A DNA stretch of 64,000 nt from Trema orientale. Its lineage: Eukaryota > Streptophyta > Magnoliopsida > Rosales > Cannabaceae. Positions 37,339-49,552 of the stretch are shown here, one piece after another. Location of the stretch: positions 90,110 to 154,109 of the forward strand of contig JXTC01000038.1 in the NCBI GenBank assembly GCA_002914845.1, given 5' to 3'. Numbering within the stretch: the stretch's first letter is position 1; each line of letters opens with the position of its first letter. The notes under the pieces are model-generated. The model was given only the letters and a program-made list of their open reading frames with translations, was not told the DNA's origin and did not search any database. Made by a program: the position numbers and the translations under genes.

Positions 37339-38852
37339 AAAAAAATAAAATAAAACAAAAAAACGCTTTGCTAGAAGCAAAAAAATGAAGAACGAAAAGA
37401 AAACCAAGTCCTAATGAAGAAAGAAGAGAAAACCAAGTCCTTCTTTGATGAACGCAAATAGTGTCCTATTTTCTATCCATCCCATTATACTTTGATATGC
37501 CAACATATTTGACATAACTTAACTAATTCATATGAACAATTTATTCACCCCAGTTGGAGTAAAAATACTATGGACATGTTAAATTTAGATTGGTGAGAAT
37601 TATTTTACATGGTAGTGGACTGATTTAGCAGGATCTATCATCACTTGTCAATAATAAGTGATTGATATGTGGGTTGTATTTTTTTTCTTTTAATCAAATA
37701 TTTTCAAAAAAAAATGATAAAAAATATTAAATTAAACACCACACATTAATAGAAATTGTGTTAAATCTTTAATTTTACACGTGAATCCCACACTACACTT
37801 TATTAGTGTACAGTGCTAACTATGACGTGCAACATTTGCCCTTAACTTTGATATTTCCACCGAAACTTGAAATACTACAATGTGGTGATGCGTCAGAATT
37901 CAACATATATATATATATATATAGCATGGGATTTACTTCCAATAGTGTTTTTGTTAGGCAATTCCACAGAAGCAAGGCCAAATTAATGGCTCTTATTTAT
38001 CAAAAAACAAAAAAGAAATTGTTTCTCAGTCTCACTCTCTGACTCTCGCTGTATTATTAAATACCAACCCCATCAAATGAAATTACTGGTTTATCGTTTG
38101 GCCAAATTTGCCAGAAGTTTTCAGTAAAGCAAAACTGCCATTCGGCCGTCCATATATAACCTACTATTGCCTTTGTTTCGCAATTAAAGGACACGTACTT
38201 ATGGGGCCACAAGCACACTAGCCCAATTCCAAACTTATCCTCACTAGTCCTTGGTATCACCAAAAGCCCATTTTTTAACGACCGTTTCAGAAGAAAGCTA
38301 ATAACTTTCTCTTTAAAAAAAAAGAAAAAGAAGGAAGCTAATAACTGCATACTCAAAAGTCACAACTCACATGGCTGAGACATTTCTACACCAAGAAATT
38401 TGGAAGTTACAAATACAAAACCCCACACTACCACTACTACTAGGTCAAAACTTCAAACTAACACTTTACTTACCTTTTACCTAAACGAAAGCGTTTCTGG
38501 TATCTTTCTAAGTGTTTGAAACTGTCAAGTGTCGTCAGTTAGCCTAGATTAGTAACATAATTATTAATACTAGCGTTTTTGTCTATTAATCACATGTTGT
38601 GACATGATAAGATTCATGTACTGATGTACATACCCGTATGAATTACTACAAGACAATACTAGTGGAAAACCTAGTTTAGTAATACAATTATCTATACTAC
38701 TAATCACACGTTGTGACATGATAATTACATTTCACTAACGTATCCAATGTCGCATGAGAATAGCTTGTATCGCTCCTATTACTATTAAGACATACAGTTA
38801 ACAAGTAATAACACTTAAACAAAAGATGTTGTACTTACATAATTATGATAAT
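37339..38852. other. Intergenic region
   Basis: No gene supported. It contains a (TA)n tract at about 37905-37922. A local duplication lies near 38590-38720, where taatcacatgttgtgacatg and taatcacacgttgtgacatg recur about 120 bases apart. Confidence 0.5.
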
Positions 38853-39098
38853 GGGCACCAATCCCGTAGGTTTTTTTTTTTTTTTTACCTATGCATAGGT
38901 ATCAATTGGGCCAAATGAAAAAAAATTTCACACATTTTTTTATATTAAAAAATAAGAGAGAGAAAAAACATTAATGATACACGTCTTTTCATGCATCTTA
39001 TTTTAGCCGTTAGATCATTGTTAGATGATGATCCAACGACTAAAAAAAAAAATACTTACACGTAGGTTTAAAAAAAAATACCTACCGGATTGGCAACC
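38853..39098 (-). mobile_element. MITE copy D
   Basis: A fourth member of the family seen at 25.1-25.9 kb. It starts gggcaccaatcccgtagg, ends ggattggcaacc, and has the same inner arms (acctatgcataggtat, gttagatgatgatccaac). Orientation matches copy B. It lies about 300 bases before the ABCG start codon. Confidence 0.82.
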
Positions 39099-39395
39099 TA
39101 CGATAAAATAATGTTATATAACTCTTTCCTTGCTGTTTAAATGACCACGGTTAAATTTTTTACCTATTTAGTCTAGATCCAACTAGAATATGGAACACAA
39201 CAAAGGCTTTTTAAGTGTTAAAATTGCATGCACACGCTTTCTATATCTTGCAGCCATAAGGTTTTGCGTGTTCAAAGCAGAGCCAGTTTGGTGTGTTAGC
39301 TCATCTTCTCCTCTCTACTTCCCTCACTCCACATTCTCATCACAAAAATCTCATACCAAGCCTCTCTCTTTCTCTATTCTCCCTTCTTCTCCTCA

Positions 39396-41249
39396 ATGGA
39401 CTTACCAACCAAGAACTCGGAGTATCACGGCGGAGGCTGCGAGAAAATCCGGTACCGAATTCGAACAGAGAGACTCTCATACAAGCTACCTCGCCGCCGA
39501 GTTGATGAGTACAGTTCTTGGTTGTTCCGGAGAGAAGTGACTCCAACTGCTTACATTCTAAAGAACGTGACATGTGAAGCTAGACCAGGAGAGATCACGG
39601 CCGTTGCTGGCCCTAGTGGGGCTGGAAAGACTACGTTGCTCGAAACACTAGCCGGAATGATCCCTTTAAGCCAAGTCACCGGCCATGTTTTGGTCAATGA
39701 TCAGCCAATGGATGCCAAGAATTTTAGGAGAGTTTCGGGTTATGTCACTCAAGATGAAGCTCTGTTCCCGCTTCTTACAGTTGAAGAGACACTAATGTAT
39801 AGTGCTCGTTTAAGAATGCATGGCGAGCATGAAAGGGCAATGAGCAGAGTCAAAGAGCTCTTAAAGGAGCTCGGATTGGAGCACGTAGCCGGCTTAAGAA
39901 TCGGTAGCGAATCGAGCCGAGGAATCTCCGGCGGGGAGAAACGACGTGTCTCAATTGGAGTTGACTTGGTTCATGACCCGGATGTCCTTCTTTTGGACGA
40001 ACCAACTTCGGGTTTGGACTCGGCCTCAGCTCTCCATGTGGCTTTGTTACTGAAAACCATGGCTACAAAACAGGGGAAGACGATCTTGTTGACCATTCAT
40101 CAACCGGGCTTTCGAATTCTCCAACTGTTTGATCAGATTCTTTTGCTCTCAGATGGGGTTCTTCTTCACCATGGTTCTCTCCATTTGTTGGAGCAGAGGC
40201 TTGGTTACGCAGGTCATACCATTCCTCGCCATGTTAATGTGCTTGAGTTCGCCATTGAAGTGACAGAAGCTCTGTTTTCTAGCATAGAAGAAAGCGAAAT
40301 AGATGATAGTGAAGTCGAAGAGCCCTGTGAATTTTTCAGAACAACTCCAATCCCAGCTAGTAATATAGAAGAAAATCAAGTTTTCTATGCAAATACACCC
40401 TTTAAGGAGGTTTTGATACTGAGTCAAAGATTCTCAAGGAATATTTTCAGAACCAAACAGCTCTTTGCTGCTAGAATTATTCAAGCTTTACTAGCAGGCT
40501 TCGTACTTGGTACAATTTTCATGAAATCTGCCGATGATCATGATCCTAAAAGAGTCATTTTCCAAACCCGAATCGGGTTTTTCGCGTTCAGTCTCACCTT
40601 CTTGCTCTCCTCCACAACAGAAGGCTTACCAATTTACCTACAAGAGAGGAGAATCTTAATGAGAGAAACCTCAAGAGGTGCTTATAGAGTATCTTCCTAT
40701 GTCATTTCAAACACACTGGTTTTTCTCCCTTTTTTGTTAATTGTCGCACTTCTTTACACCACTCCGGTGTACTGGTTAGTCGGATTAAGAAGAGAAATTG
40801 ATGGTTTTCTTTACTTTTCATTGGTGGTTTGGATGGTTATTTTGATGTCCAACTCTTTTGTGGCTTGCTTTAGCGCTTTGGTGCCAAACTTCATCACCGG
40901 AACAACCTTCATCGCAGGACTTATGGGGTCTTTTTTTCTGTTTTCGGGTTATTTCGTAACGAAGGAAGACATACCCAGGTACTGGATTTTCATGCACTAC
41001 TTGAGTTTATTTAAGTACCCTTTTGAGTGTTTTATGATAAACGAGTATGGAGGAGAAAGGGGAAGCCATAGATGCCTGGCGAGTCTGGGAGGCCAATGTG
41101 TTCTGCATGGTGATAAATTTTTGGTTGAGAAAGGACTGAAAGAGTCTCAAAAATGGAGTAATTTGTGTGTGATGATGGGTTTCATTATTGGCTACAGATT
41201 ACTTTGTTTTCTAATTCTGTGGTTCAGAACTCACAGAACCAGGAGTTAG
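39396..41249 (+). CDS. ABCG10-like: Half-size ABC transporter, subfamily G (ABCG10-like)
   Basis: A single uninterrupted frame of 617 residues. The nucleotide-binding domain comes first, with Walker A GPSGAGKT (72-79), Q-loop Q119, signature ISGGE (177-181), Walker B DVLLLDEP (196-203) and switch His235. An acidic linker follows (about 285-305). The ABC2-type membrane domain has about six segments between residues 350 and 610 and the conserved TEGLPI, ILMRETSRGAYR and YPFECFMINEY stretches. Half-size G transporters dimerise and export lipids, cutin or phenylpropanoid precursors or hormones. The substrate cannot be told from sequence. It is closest in my memory to Arabidopsis ABCG10, which is also intronless. 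All catalytic motifs are intact. Confidence 0.95.
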   Translation: MDLPTKNSEYHGGGCEKIRYRIRTERLSYKLPRRRVDEYSSWLFRREVTPTAYILKNVTCEARPGEITAVAGPSGAGKTTLLETLAGMIPLSQVTGHVLVNDQPMDAKNFRRVSGYVTQDEALFPLLTVEETLMYSARLRMHGEHERAMSRVKELLKELGLEHVAGLRIGSESSRGISGGEKRRVSIGVDLVHDPDVLLLDEPTSGLDSASALHVALLLKTMATKQGKTILLTIHQPGFRILQLFDQILLLSDGVLLHHGSLHLLEQRLGYAGHTIPRHVNVLEFAIEVTEALFSSIEESEIDDSEVEEPCEFFRTTPIPASNIEENQVFYANTPFKEVLILSQRFSRNIFRTKQLFAARIIQALLAGFVLGTIFMKSADDHDPKRVIFQTRIGFFAFSLTFLLSSTTEGLPIYLQERRILMRETSRGAYRVSSYVISNTLVFLPFLLIVALLYTTPVYWLVGLRREIDGFLYFSLVVWMVILMSNSFVACFSALVPNFITGTTFIAGLMGSFFLFSGYFVTKEDIPRYWIFMHYLSLFKYPFECFMINEYGGERGSHRCLASLGGQCVLHGDKFLVEKGLKESQKWSNLCVMMGFIIGYRLLCFLILWFRTHRTRS

Positions 41250-42645
41250 AAAGTTCCTGTCAGTTTGTCTGTAAATCAATCGCTGGTTTATGATATTGAT
41301 AACTAATAATGAAGGTAACGTTCTGAGTGAATATTTCTACTGTTTTCTTGTCTGATTAGCTGTGGTAACCACTGTCATTTCCAATTTTGATAACAGTAAT
41401 AATTCGAATCCTCCATGCCTTAAAATGAGTTATCAATGTTACGGTTTAATCCCCCTTATCTTTTACCAATGAGAGCAAAAACAAAAGGATAAAGATAGTA
41501 ATGATTGAGACACTAAAATCTTACGCCACAAACTTACATCAGTTATATGGTGTTATTTTTCACAACATAATTTTAAATAGTATGATCTCACTTTAAAACA
41601 AAAAATAGTTGAAATGCATGTCACATCAAGCACACATAAACTAATATAAGGAAATTTCACATTTCATTCTTTGCAATCTGTGTTTGTTCGTGTAAATTTG
41701 TAGACAATTTATGTACAATATAATAGTTGTTCACACATTTTGATTTTTGGAGGAAAAAAAATTGTGAAACAAACAAAAGAGGAAAAAACTTTCCTAAAAT
41801 TTTATATAACTCTATTTGAAACTTTCTCTTTCTTAATCAGTTTGTCAAAATTCTATATACTAATAAATGATATCAAATGTAACATTCGTTTTCTCTAAAA
41901 ATCATTTTTGTTTACATCCTAATAAAAAATAAAATAAAATCTTTTAGAACTTTCCTTCTTTTTTTTACTTTCCTTCAAAAAATCTAGGTTCCAAACAAGC
42001 CCGTATAACTAGAAGAGATTCCAATATTTTTTGCAGCTACCACTGCATGCATACTTATTACAACAGTGTCTACTCCTTTAGACCATCTATTTCAAGAATA
42101 GATGCTTTATTTCAACAAAAGAGAAATACAGATGAAGAATCAAGGATTGTAGAACACTTACCAATATTGGAAAAATTATTGTTGGATATACTTGCATTTA
42201 CGTAGGGATGCTAAATATTATAATACGATTAATACTAATAATAACAACAACAACATAACAATGACAACTACCTGACACGAGTATGGGCAAGTGATGCTGG
42301 TGATGAAGTCTCTGAATCATATGGCAACCACACAGCTGTTCAGCAAAGGTGCTAAGAGGCACTCGAATTTTAATATTTTTGGAACTCGAAAGCCTCATCA
42401 AATTCAACAAAAAGCAATAAATTGTTTTTATTACAAATGATGGTAGTTGAGGATGTATTCACACTCATAAAAAAACTTATTGAAATATTTTTTTTCCTTT
42501 GAGAAACAAAGGATTTGCGGCGTGGCAGGTATGAAAGTTAGACACCTTTTGTAAATTATGGACTTCATCAAATACAAAACATGTAAAAGTAAAGATTTTT
42601 TTGTTTTTCTGAAAAGTAACAACCTATTACCTACCCCTCCCGAGA
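41250..42645. other. Intergenic region downstream of ABCG
   Basis: 3' flank of the transporter gene followed by AT-rich sequence. No gene or clear element seen. Confidence 0.5.
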
Positions 42646-42713
42646 GCAGAATCAACTATTAATCTCTTGGAATAAACTAGCAGAATCAACTATTAATCTC
42701 TTGGAATCAACTA
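42646..42713 (+). repeat. 34-base tandem duplication
   Basis: Units at 42646-42679 and 42680-42713, each starting gcagaatcaactattaatc. The next element's target site (aactattaa) occurs within the unit. Confidence 0.85.
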
Positions 42714-42717
42714 TTAA

Positions 42718-43173
42718 GGGCAATTTAGAGCAAAAATCTCCAACTTTTAGTATCTTTGGCATTTAGGTCCCTAACCTTTAAATTTTGACATTTAAATCCT
42801 AAATCTCACAAAAGTGTTACATCGTTGGTCCTTTTCACTTCCATCCATTTATTCCGTCAAAAAAAAAAAAGAAAAAAAGCAGTTTAAAGAAAGAAAACCC
42901 AAGTCCATATTTAGAGGAAAAATCATTTATACCCAATATCAAAAAATAGAAAGAATCCGAAATAAATAAATAAGCAACTAAATTGATTCGGATCTTTTTT
43001 AGAGAAAATATGAACTGTTTTCTTTCTTTAAACTGCCTTTTTTCTTTTTTTCTTTTTTGACGGAATAAATGGATGGAAGTTAAAAAAGGACCAACGATGC
43101 AATACTTTTGTGAGGTTTGGGATTTAAATGCCAAAAATATTGAAAGTTGGAAATTTTCGCTGCAAATTATCCC
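42718..43173. mobile_element. Foldback MULE-type element
   Basis: A 456-base element with long inverted arms of about 150 bases. The left arm starts gggcaatttagagcaaaaat; the right arm ends in its inverted counterpart (cgctgcaaattatccc). It is bounded by an exact 9-base duplication, aactattaa, at 42709-42717 and 43174-43182. A 9-base duplication and long inverted ends indicate the Mutator superfamily. There is no transposase. Confidence 0.88.
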
Positions 43174-43182
43174 AACTATTAA

Positions 43183-43786
43183 TATTGCTCAAGAACGTCT
43201 AACTTCTAAGACTGTCTCACTTTTGCTCAGGCAGAACGTTCAAATTTCAGTCCCTAACAGTGACCATTTTATGTAATAACTAAGATAAGTAATGACCCAT
43301 TTATCCTGATACTTTCCATTTGCTTTTTTCATATTCTATGCAATCAGTGCTTTAGCTAGATGTTCACCTGGGGTAAAGTAATGCATAACAGATAGAAGAC
43401 TCATTGAAGGAATTGGGATACACGAATAATAAAGGAAGCTATGTTTTTAAGCATACCTTTTTATCCTGAAACTAAGGAAAAGGTAAGATGTGTCTCCCAT
43501 TAATAATGAACAAATTCTTTCAGGGACATCTACAGGACTACTTTCCATTTGGAAATTTCAAATATGACAAACTTTCTACTATCTGATACTACAATACTTT
43601 ATTTCTTCAAGAACAAGAGACTGGAATATACATCCACAAGATCTATATACAATAGAATAAACATTGCTATTGGTAACTATACCAGTATCCTGTAAGAAGC
43701 ATGCGTATGAACATGGATGGAATACCTAAGGACAAGAAAAGGTGCAAACAATACATACACCGGATATCTCCTACCAAAGATATACT
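43183..43786. other. Region downstream of the bHLH gene
   Basis: Probable 3' UTR and flank of the minus-strand bHLH gene. Nothing else recognised. Confidence 0.4.
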
Positions 43787-45403
43787 CTAAGGATTGAATA
43801 TAGAAACCCTTCTCCTCTTATTTGAAAGTGTATTTCCTAACAATTCCTCTGAAGCAGAAAATTTGTTAAGTACAGACCTAAGAGCCTGGCAGATAGACTT
43901 TGCATGAAACCGACGGATTTCATTGTCTTCAACCTTGTCTTCGTTGCAAGTGGTCATAACAAAAACATTCTTCATTCTACATCCCAATGTCACGATCTCT
44001 GCCCTTACTATTATCATATGCAGAGCATCAAGAGCATGTCGTAAATCAGATAGAAGTCCAGGTTTATAATCACAGCTTAGAGAAACTCTAATCGAATAAG
44101 GCCTTCCTTCCAATTCATCTTCTGGTTCCACTTTTACTTCATCAGAGTCCTTTGGCAACACACAGTCTTCACTAGCTTCTCTTGCTTTCCTCTTGAGATC
44201 TTTCAAGTGGCTGATTACTTCAGCAAGCAATGATGCTTTGTCCATCTGCGACTTCGAGCTAGCTTTTTAGCAACCCAATTCCATACATGTATATATAATA
44301 GAAAAAAGGAAACTTCTACTGCATGCAGTTGTACTTGTATCCATGGGCAATCACTGATTAAGAAAGTAGTTCTATAACAATATTGCATGCATGGATTCAT
44401 TTACTATAATACGAAGAACCATATCCCTCGTGGCCAAACAAGATTCAGATAAACCAATTCACCTAAAAAGTCTACATCAGTATCATGCTTCACTATTTTA
44501 TTCAGATGCGCACTTTATCATTGCCAAAAATGTGCACACATCAAGAAAAAACAAAGACCTTAGTTGATCCATTATACATAGTATACTTACTTCTAAAACC
44601 ATTCACTATTCCCGATCCTTGGACAACGCAAGAATGATAAGTAAATATTGGTTTCAAAGTTAAACAACATACTTGTCTTCACATCCAAACTGCATCAACT
44701 GTCAAGTTCTGACTAAAATCTATCCCAAGTTACATAAAAGTCAAATCTAATGATGCAATGTATGCAGTTTCCTGGGCTTATAAATGCTCTTTAATGGCTC
44801 TAGGCCTTCGAATTCCAACTATATTAAACTGGTTAGTATTTTCAGGTTCATTAAACATGATCGCAAAAGCTACTTGCTTGGAAGTTTGGGAAAAAAAAAA
44901 ACAGAATTTGATTCGTTTGAAAAATGCCAGTTTGGATTTCTTGAGTGAACAAAAAGGGAAAAAACATACAAAACTAAAGTTACAAGCAAGACACATCGGC
45001 ACATCGTAGATTCACCAAAAAGAAACTGAACGTAGAGTCTGACCAAGGAAAAACCATAAATAATAAAAGCACGAACCTTCTTTGCACCAGGTACTAGGCT
45101 CCTGAGCGTGTCAAAATGCGCATTAATTCTAGCCCTGCGCCTCTTTTCTGCCTCGCTGTGGTTCTTCAGAGCCTCCATACTTCTCTCCGCCGACACCCCT
45201 TTTCGCTCCAACTTCACATGAGCCTCCACAAGCTCACCTCTCACGCTATCCAAAACCAATGAAGAAGACGAAGCCGACCCCAAAACCAATGAAGAAGACG
45301 AAGCCGACCCACATCTTAAAGAGGAATTTGCCAAAAGCCCATCATTCCTTCTCTCAAACCAAGAGCTAGAAACGCCAGAAGAACTCCACAAAAAAGGTTC
45401 CAT
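43787..45403 (-). CDS. bHLH transcription factor (bHLH30/32/51-like)
   Basis: Two exons (45403-45077 and 44245-43787) with a GT-AG intron in phase 0 give 261 residues. The intron interrupts the bHLH domain between loop and second helix. The basic region NHSEAEKRRRARIN has H82, E86 and R90, the three residues that read E-box/G-box DNA. The second helix begins MDKASLLAEVISHLKDL. An ACT-like C-terminal half follows (IRVSLSCDYKPGLL, then AEIVTLGCRMKNVFV). These nuclear factors dimerise and regulate transcription. The start was placed at MEPFLW, since an upstream in-frame ATG nine codons earlier has little family support. Exon 1 contains an in-frame duplication, GSASSSSLVL twice. Confidence 0.92.
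45250..45309 (-). repeat. 30-base in-frame tandem duplication in the bHLH gene
   Basis: Two identical 30-base units (45250-45279, 45280-45309) encode a repeated ten-residue Ser-rich block N-terminal to the DNA-binding domain. Confidence 0.95.
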
Positions 45404-46548
45404 GGCGAGGTAACAAGTAAAGGGTACCAAAACAAATTCACAAACAGTTGACGATCACCAGGGAATGGGACCAAAAACACAATCTTGATTCTTCAAACGA
45501 CGTAGTCTTGGAACGCTTTCTCTGCAATCTTTACTATAACTTCATTCCATTAGAGAAAGAAGACAAAAAGCAGTCTCTAATGGGAAAAAGGTCGCCATTT
45601 TCTTGTGTGTGATGTTGGGCTTGAGATGTTTTGACCCTTTTTTTGGGACTCTGAGAACGAACTGAGAAAAACCCAGTGAGCAGTAGAAGTATTTATGAGC
45701 TAAGCAGCAGCAAAAATTGGAGGCTTAGAAAGTGGTCAGTGACAGTGTCCAGTGTCCACACCACGAAGTTGAAAAATTAGGCTTAGTGCTATCTTTCTTT
45801 TTTTGGGGAAGGGGTACAATATAGAACAATATTTTAATCCCACCACCTTTTCTTTCTTGCGTCTTTAACTTTCCTATCCCTCTCTCCTTTTTCTTTTTCC
45901 TTTTTTCTTTTTTCTTTTTTCTTTTCCCTTGCTATTACTTTTCTTTATTTTTTCTTTAAAAAAAAAAATCAATCTCTTTTTTGTTATTTATTTACTTGCA
46001 TTCTCTGTCTTGTTATAACATTCAAAAACATAATTTTCTGATAGAAGAAAAATTATTAATAATTCCCAAAATAATTTTAGGTCAGAAACTATGGAGCTCT
46101 AATAAGTAGTGGTGCGTTATACTTTTAAGCAACAATTCTTTTTTAGATTTATATTTATATCATTTGTTTGTGATTTTACTACAATGGACAAGGTAATACT
46201 AGCGACAAAAAGAGAGCAATAGAGACAGACACGTATTTCAGAGAAATAATAAAATAAAATGGAATCAAATAACATGGCCCGTGAGGCCGTGAGCACGAAA
46301 ATCAGAGTTAGTATGTCATCCTTAACCCTTATTTATTTATTTATTTGGCTAGAATAATTTGTACAATTAAGTGTGCAAATTCCTTTTTTTTTAAAAAAAA
46401 AAAAAAGGATTTGTGTGCAAATTATTTTGAAAATTACAACAAAAATTTTTAGAAAAGATTTTCTAAGATCCTTACGCAAACCTAAGGCCAAATTTTTCGC
46501 TTGTTGTTATGCGGCGGCCACTAAGATTGAAATTTGTTTTGGCATTTA
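45404..46548. other. Upstream region of the bHLH gene
   Basis: Contains a minus-strand CATAAATACT (45688-45697) that could be a TATA-like element about 290 bases before the start codon. Pyrimidine-rich low-complexity sequence lies around 45880-45960. No further gene seen. Confidence 0.4.
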
Positions 46549-46966
46549 GGCTATGTTTGGTAGAGAGGAAAGAAAGTAGGAGGGAAAGAAAAATTAGGAG
46601 GGAAAGAAAATGTGTAGGATGGAAAGGAAAGTGTCTTTCCTCAATTGTTGTTTGGTATGTAGAAAGGAAAGAAAACTAACATATTTTAAAATGACTATTT
46701 TGCCCTTTTTATTAAAATTTTAAAAATAGTGTACAAGGTTAATTTGGTAAATTCACTTTAAAGTATTTGTAAAAAAAAAAATTTCTCTCCCTTTTCTCTC
46801 CATTTTTGAGAGGAAAATATTAAAATGGGTCCCACCATATTTTTCCCTCCCATTTTCTCTTCCCTTCCCTTTTCCCTCGTACCAAACAACTCAAAAAAAA
46901 ATTTCTCTCCACTTTTCCCTCAAAACTTTTCCTTCCTCTCCCTTTTCCTTCCTATCAAACATAGCC
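46549..46966. mobile_element. Tourist-like MITE (PIF/Harbinger type)
   Basis: A 418-base element with inverted ends ggctatgtttggtag (left) and ctatcaaacatagcc (right), flanked by TTA on both sides (46546-46548, 46967-46969). Long purine-rich and pyrimidine-rich arms face each other. A three-base TTA/TAA target fits Tourist MITEs. Confidence 0.82.
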
Positions 46967-46969
46967 TTA

Positions 46970-47530
46970 GTATATGCTAAAATAATTAGTGACTAATTAG
47001 TGGTATCTCACTTCGGAAAACATAGCCTTTTGAACATGTCCTTTGGGTTATAGAGCCAGCTCATGGCTTTGCTAATAACCAATTAGCCCCTTCTCCGCCA
47101 ACCCACTTTCGAGGTTTTGGCTTTTTTCATTCTAGACCATTTTATGATAATGACAAAGCTTAAATTGTTTTTAGATAAATGCACACTGAGATATACACCT
47201 TTTACTCTAAAGCCTAAAAAACTTTGGACGCTTCCCTTTGTTAACATTTTTATTTTGGGGGGGTTTCCTCCTTTTTATTAGGTACCCATAAAGATTACGA
47301 ATTAACTAAACCAAAGAAGTTTTATGATTGATTATGATTATGTTATGTATGAGACCACATACCTCTCTTTGTTTTCTGAAGAATCAATTTAGACTGCTTT
47401 TGTTGCCTTGGATAGTCACACGGGGGATTCTTATTATTGAAAAATAAACAAACAAAAATCTATTTCTTGCTCCTTTTCCATTTCCTTTTTTTTTTTCATG
47501 TCTTTATTGTGACAGGAAAAACTTCAACTT
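46970..47530. other. Intergenic region
   Basis: Mixed AT-rich sequence with T-rich and G-rich tracts (for example a G8 run near 47257). No gene or element recognised. Confidence 0.4.
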
Positions 47531-47539
47531 TATTTTATT

Positions 47540-48555
47540 GGTTTTTTAATACAAAAACCTCTGAATTTGGAATAATTTAATAAAATTAATCTTGAACTCA
47601 ATTGTTGGAGCAAAACTCTCTGAATTTCCCAAAATTAGTTTTGTTAGAAAAGAAAGGTGTTTTTTGTTTTTTTTTTTTTTTTAAGTTAAGTTCTCATTCT
47701 TTTAGTTTTAGTTTTGGTTTTTAGGTTCTCATTATTAGATTTTTATTTCATGTTAATATCTTTTAATCTTTTATGTCTAATACTGTTGTTAATTAGTATT
47801 TGCCCAAAATGTGCTCATCTTAGCAGGGGTAAAATTAAAAACAATTGGAAATTATTATTTAAAGAAAAAAAAAAGAGTTTGTTTATCATTTGCGTTCAAG
47901 ATGGAGGTAAGAAATTGGAAAATTTTTATATGGTTTTAATATGGATATACTTTGGTTCAAGTGTTCATATATCCAGAAGAGATGTATATGAATATATTGC
48001 CAATTTTATGGGACATATATTGCTAATTTTATGTTTTGTCATTCTAATTTTATAGAATATATTTGCCAAAATTTTATATGATTCCAATATGGATCTGATT
48101 TGGTCCAAGTATTCATCTACCTCTCTTATAGAATACTTGGACCAAAGTAGATCTATATTAGAAACTTAGAACCATATAAAATTTTCTAATTTCTTATCTC
48201 TGTCTTGAACGAAATGATAACTCAACTCTTTTTTTAAAATAATAATAATAATTTATCTTTGTTTCCAATTTTAGTGCTGCTGAAATGAGCCCTTTTAGAC
48301 AAGTGCTAATTAATGACAATTTTGGACTAAAAATATTAAAAAGATTAACATAAAATAAAATTATAAAAATGACGACCTAAAAGCCACAAATAAAAGAATA
48401 AGAACTTAACCGTAAAAAAAAAACTAACAGAAAAACTTTTCTTTACTAACAGAACTACTATTAGGAGACTTCAGAGAGTTTTGCTCTAAAAAATTGAATT
48501 CATGGTTAATTTTAGTAAATTGTTCTGAATTCAGGAGTTTTTGTATTAAAAAGTC
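47540..48555. mobile_element. Large foldback MULE-type element
   Basis: A 1016-base near-palindrome. The left arm (from ggttttttaatacaaaaacc) and right arm (ending ttgtattaaaaagtc) match in inverted orientation for roughly 400 bases each, including gcaaaactctctgaa in both. An exact 9-base duplication, tattttatt, borders it at 47531-47539 and 48556-48564. This fits the Mutator superfamily. No coding potential is recognised. Confidence 0.85.
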
Positions 48556-48564
48556 TATTTTATT

Positions 48565-49552
48565 TATTTTTATGTCTATTTTAGTAGGGAAAACTTTAAG
48601 CTATAGCTCAAGGGTTAGATCAATTATCTCCGGACATAATAAATAACATTCAAGGGAAATAGACATCGGCTTTGTTATTTATTTTCTCTGTCTTATACTC
48701 AATAATATGAATATGACCTACTTAAAAGAGTTACAATTTCAAAGAAAATATAGAATTTGACTCTATATATTAGCATGTAAACATTTATTTGGTGAATAAA
48801 TTAGAATACATGAAAAAAATGTCTTGTTTCATATAACCCATATACACATGAAATAAATGGTGGCAGACATAAAAAACAAAGACATTTTTTTCATGAACAT
48901 ATGATGTAGATGTCTTGAATTCCAATTTAACTTCCATTCCCCAAGTTTAAAAAAAAATGAAAAAGAAAATAAAAATAACCTAAATTAAAAAACCACGGTC
49001 CCAACCAATAGGCAGATACTTACTCTTTTTGTTTTTTTGTTTTTTTGTTTTTTTCTTTTATGCATTTGAAATGTTCTATTTTTTTGGTTAGCTTAATGCC
49101 GTCAAGTCTCAGAATGGGACCAAAAAAAAAAAGAAAAAAAAATGGACCTTTATCTTTTAGTGAGCTTGGAACTTGGTCATCTTTAAACTCAACTTTCATA
49201 CACTTGTCTTATAATGATAGGTTCATTTCATGTTCCGTTGAAATATAAATTGGCCTGTTAAACTTCAACTATATCAAAATAACATTAGTGTTAGAGCATG
49301 TTTGAGGATTGATCATTGCAATAGCATATACGTAGAGATATAAAGAGAATATAACTTTATTGGAATAAAATCTTATGAACTCTCCATTTGAAAAAAGTTG
49401 GGAGATTAATGATGAATCCATCATTCATGATTGTCAAACGTTTGAGTTTCGATATCATGTCATCTTTTGGATGATTAGTGGATCAAGTTCTTCTTTTCTT
49501 TATGGCAGCCAAAAACATACAAATTTCAATTCTATATATGCTTTAAAAAATA
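48565..49552. other. Intergenic region
   Basis: AT-rich with T-rich low complexity near 49030-49070 and A-rich near 49120-49140. No gene supported. Confidence 0.4.

Noticed and set aside
39190-39540. Upstream frame overlapping the ABCG start
   Set aside because: It covers the leader and an alternative frame of the transporter; no conserved features.
42835-43134. Minus-strand frame of 99 codons
   Set aside because: It lies wholly inside a foldback element and has no domain.
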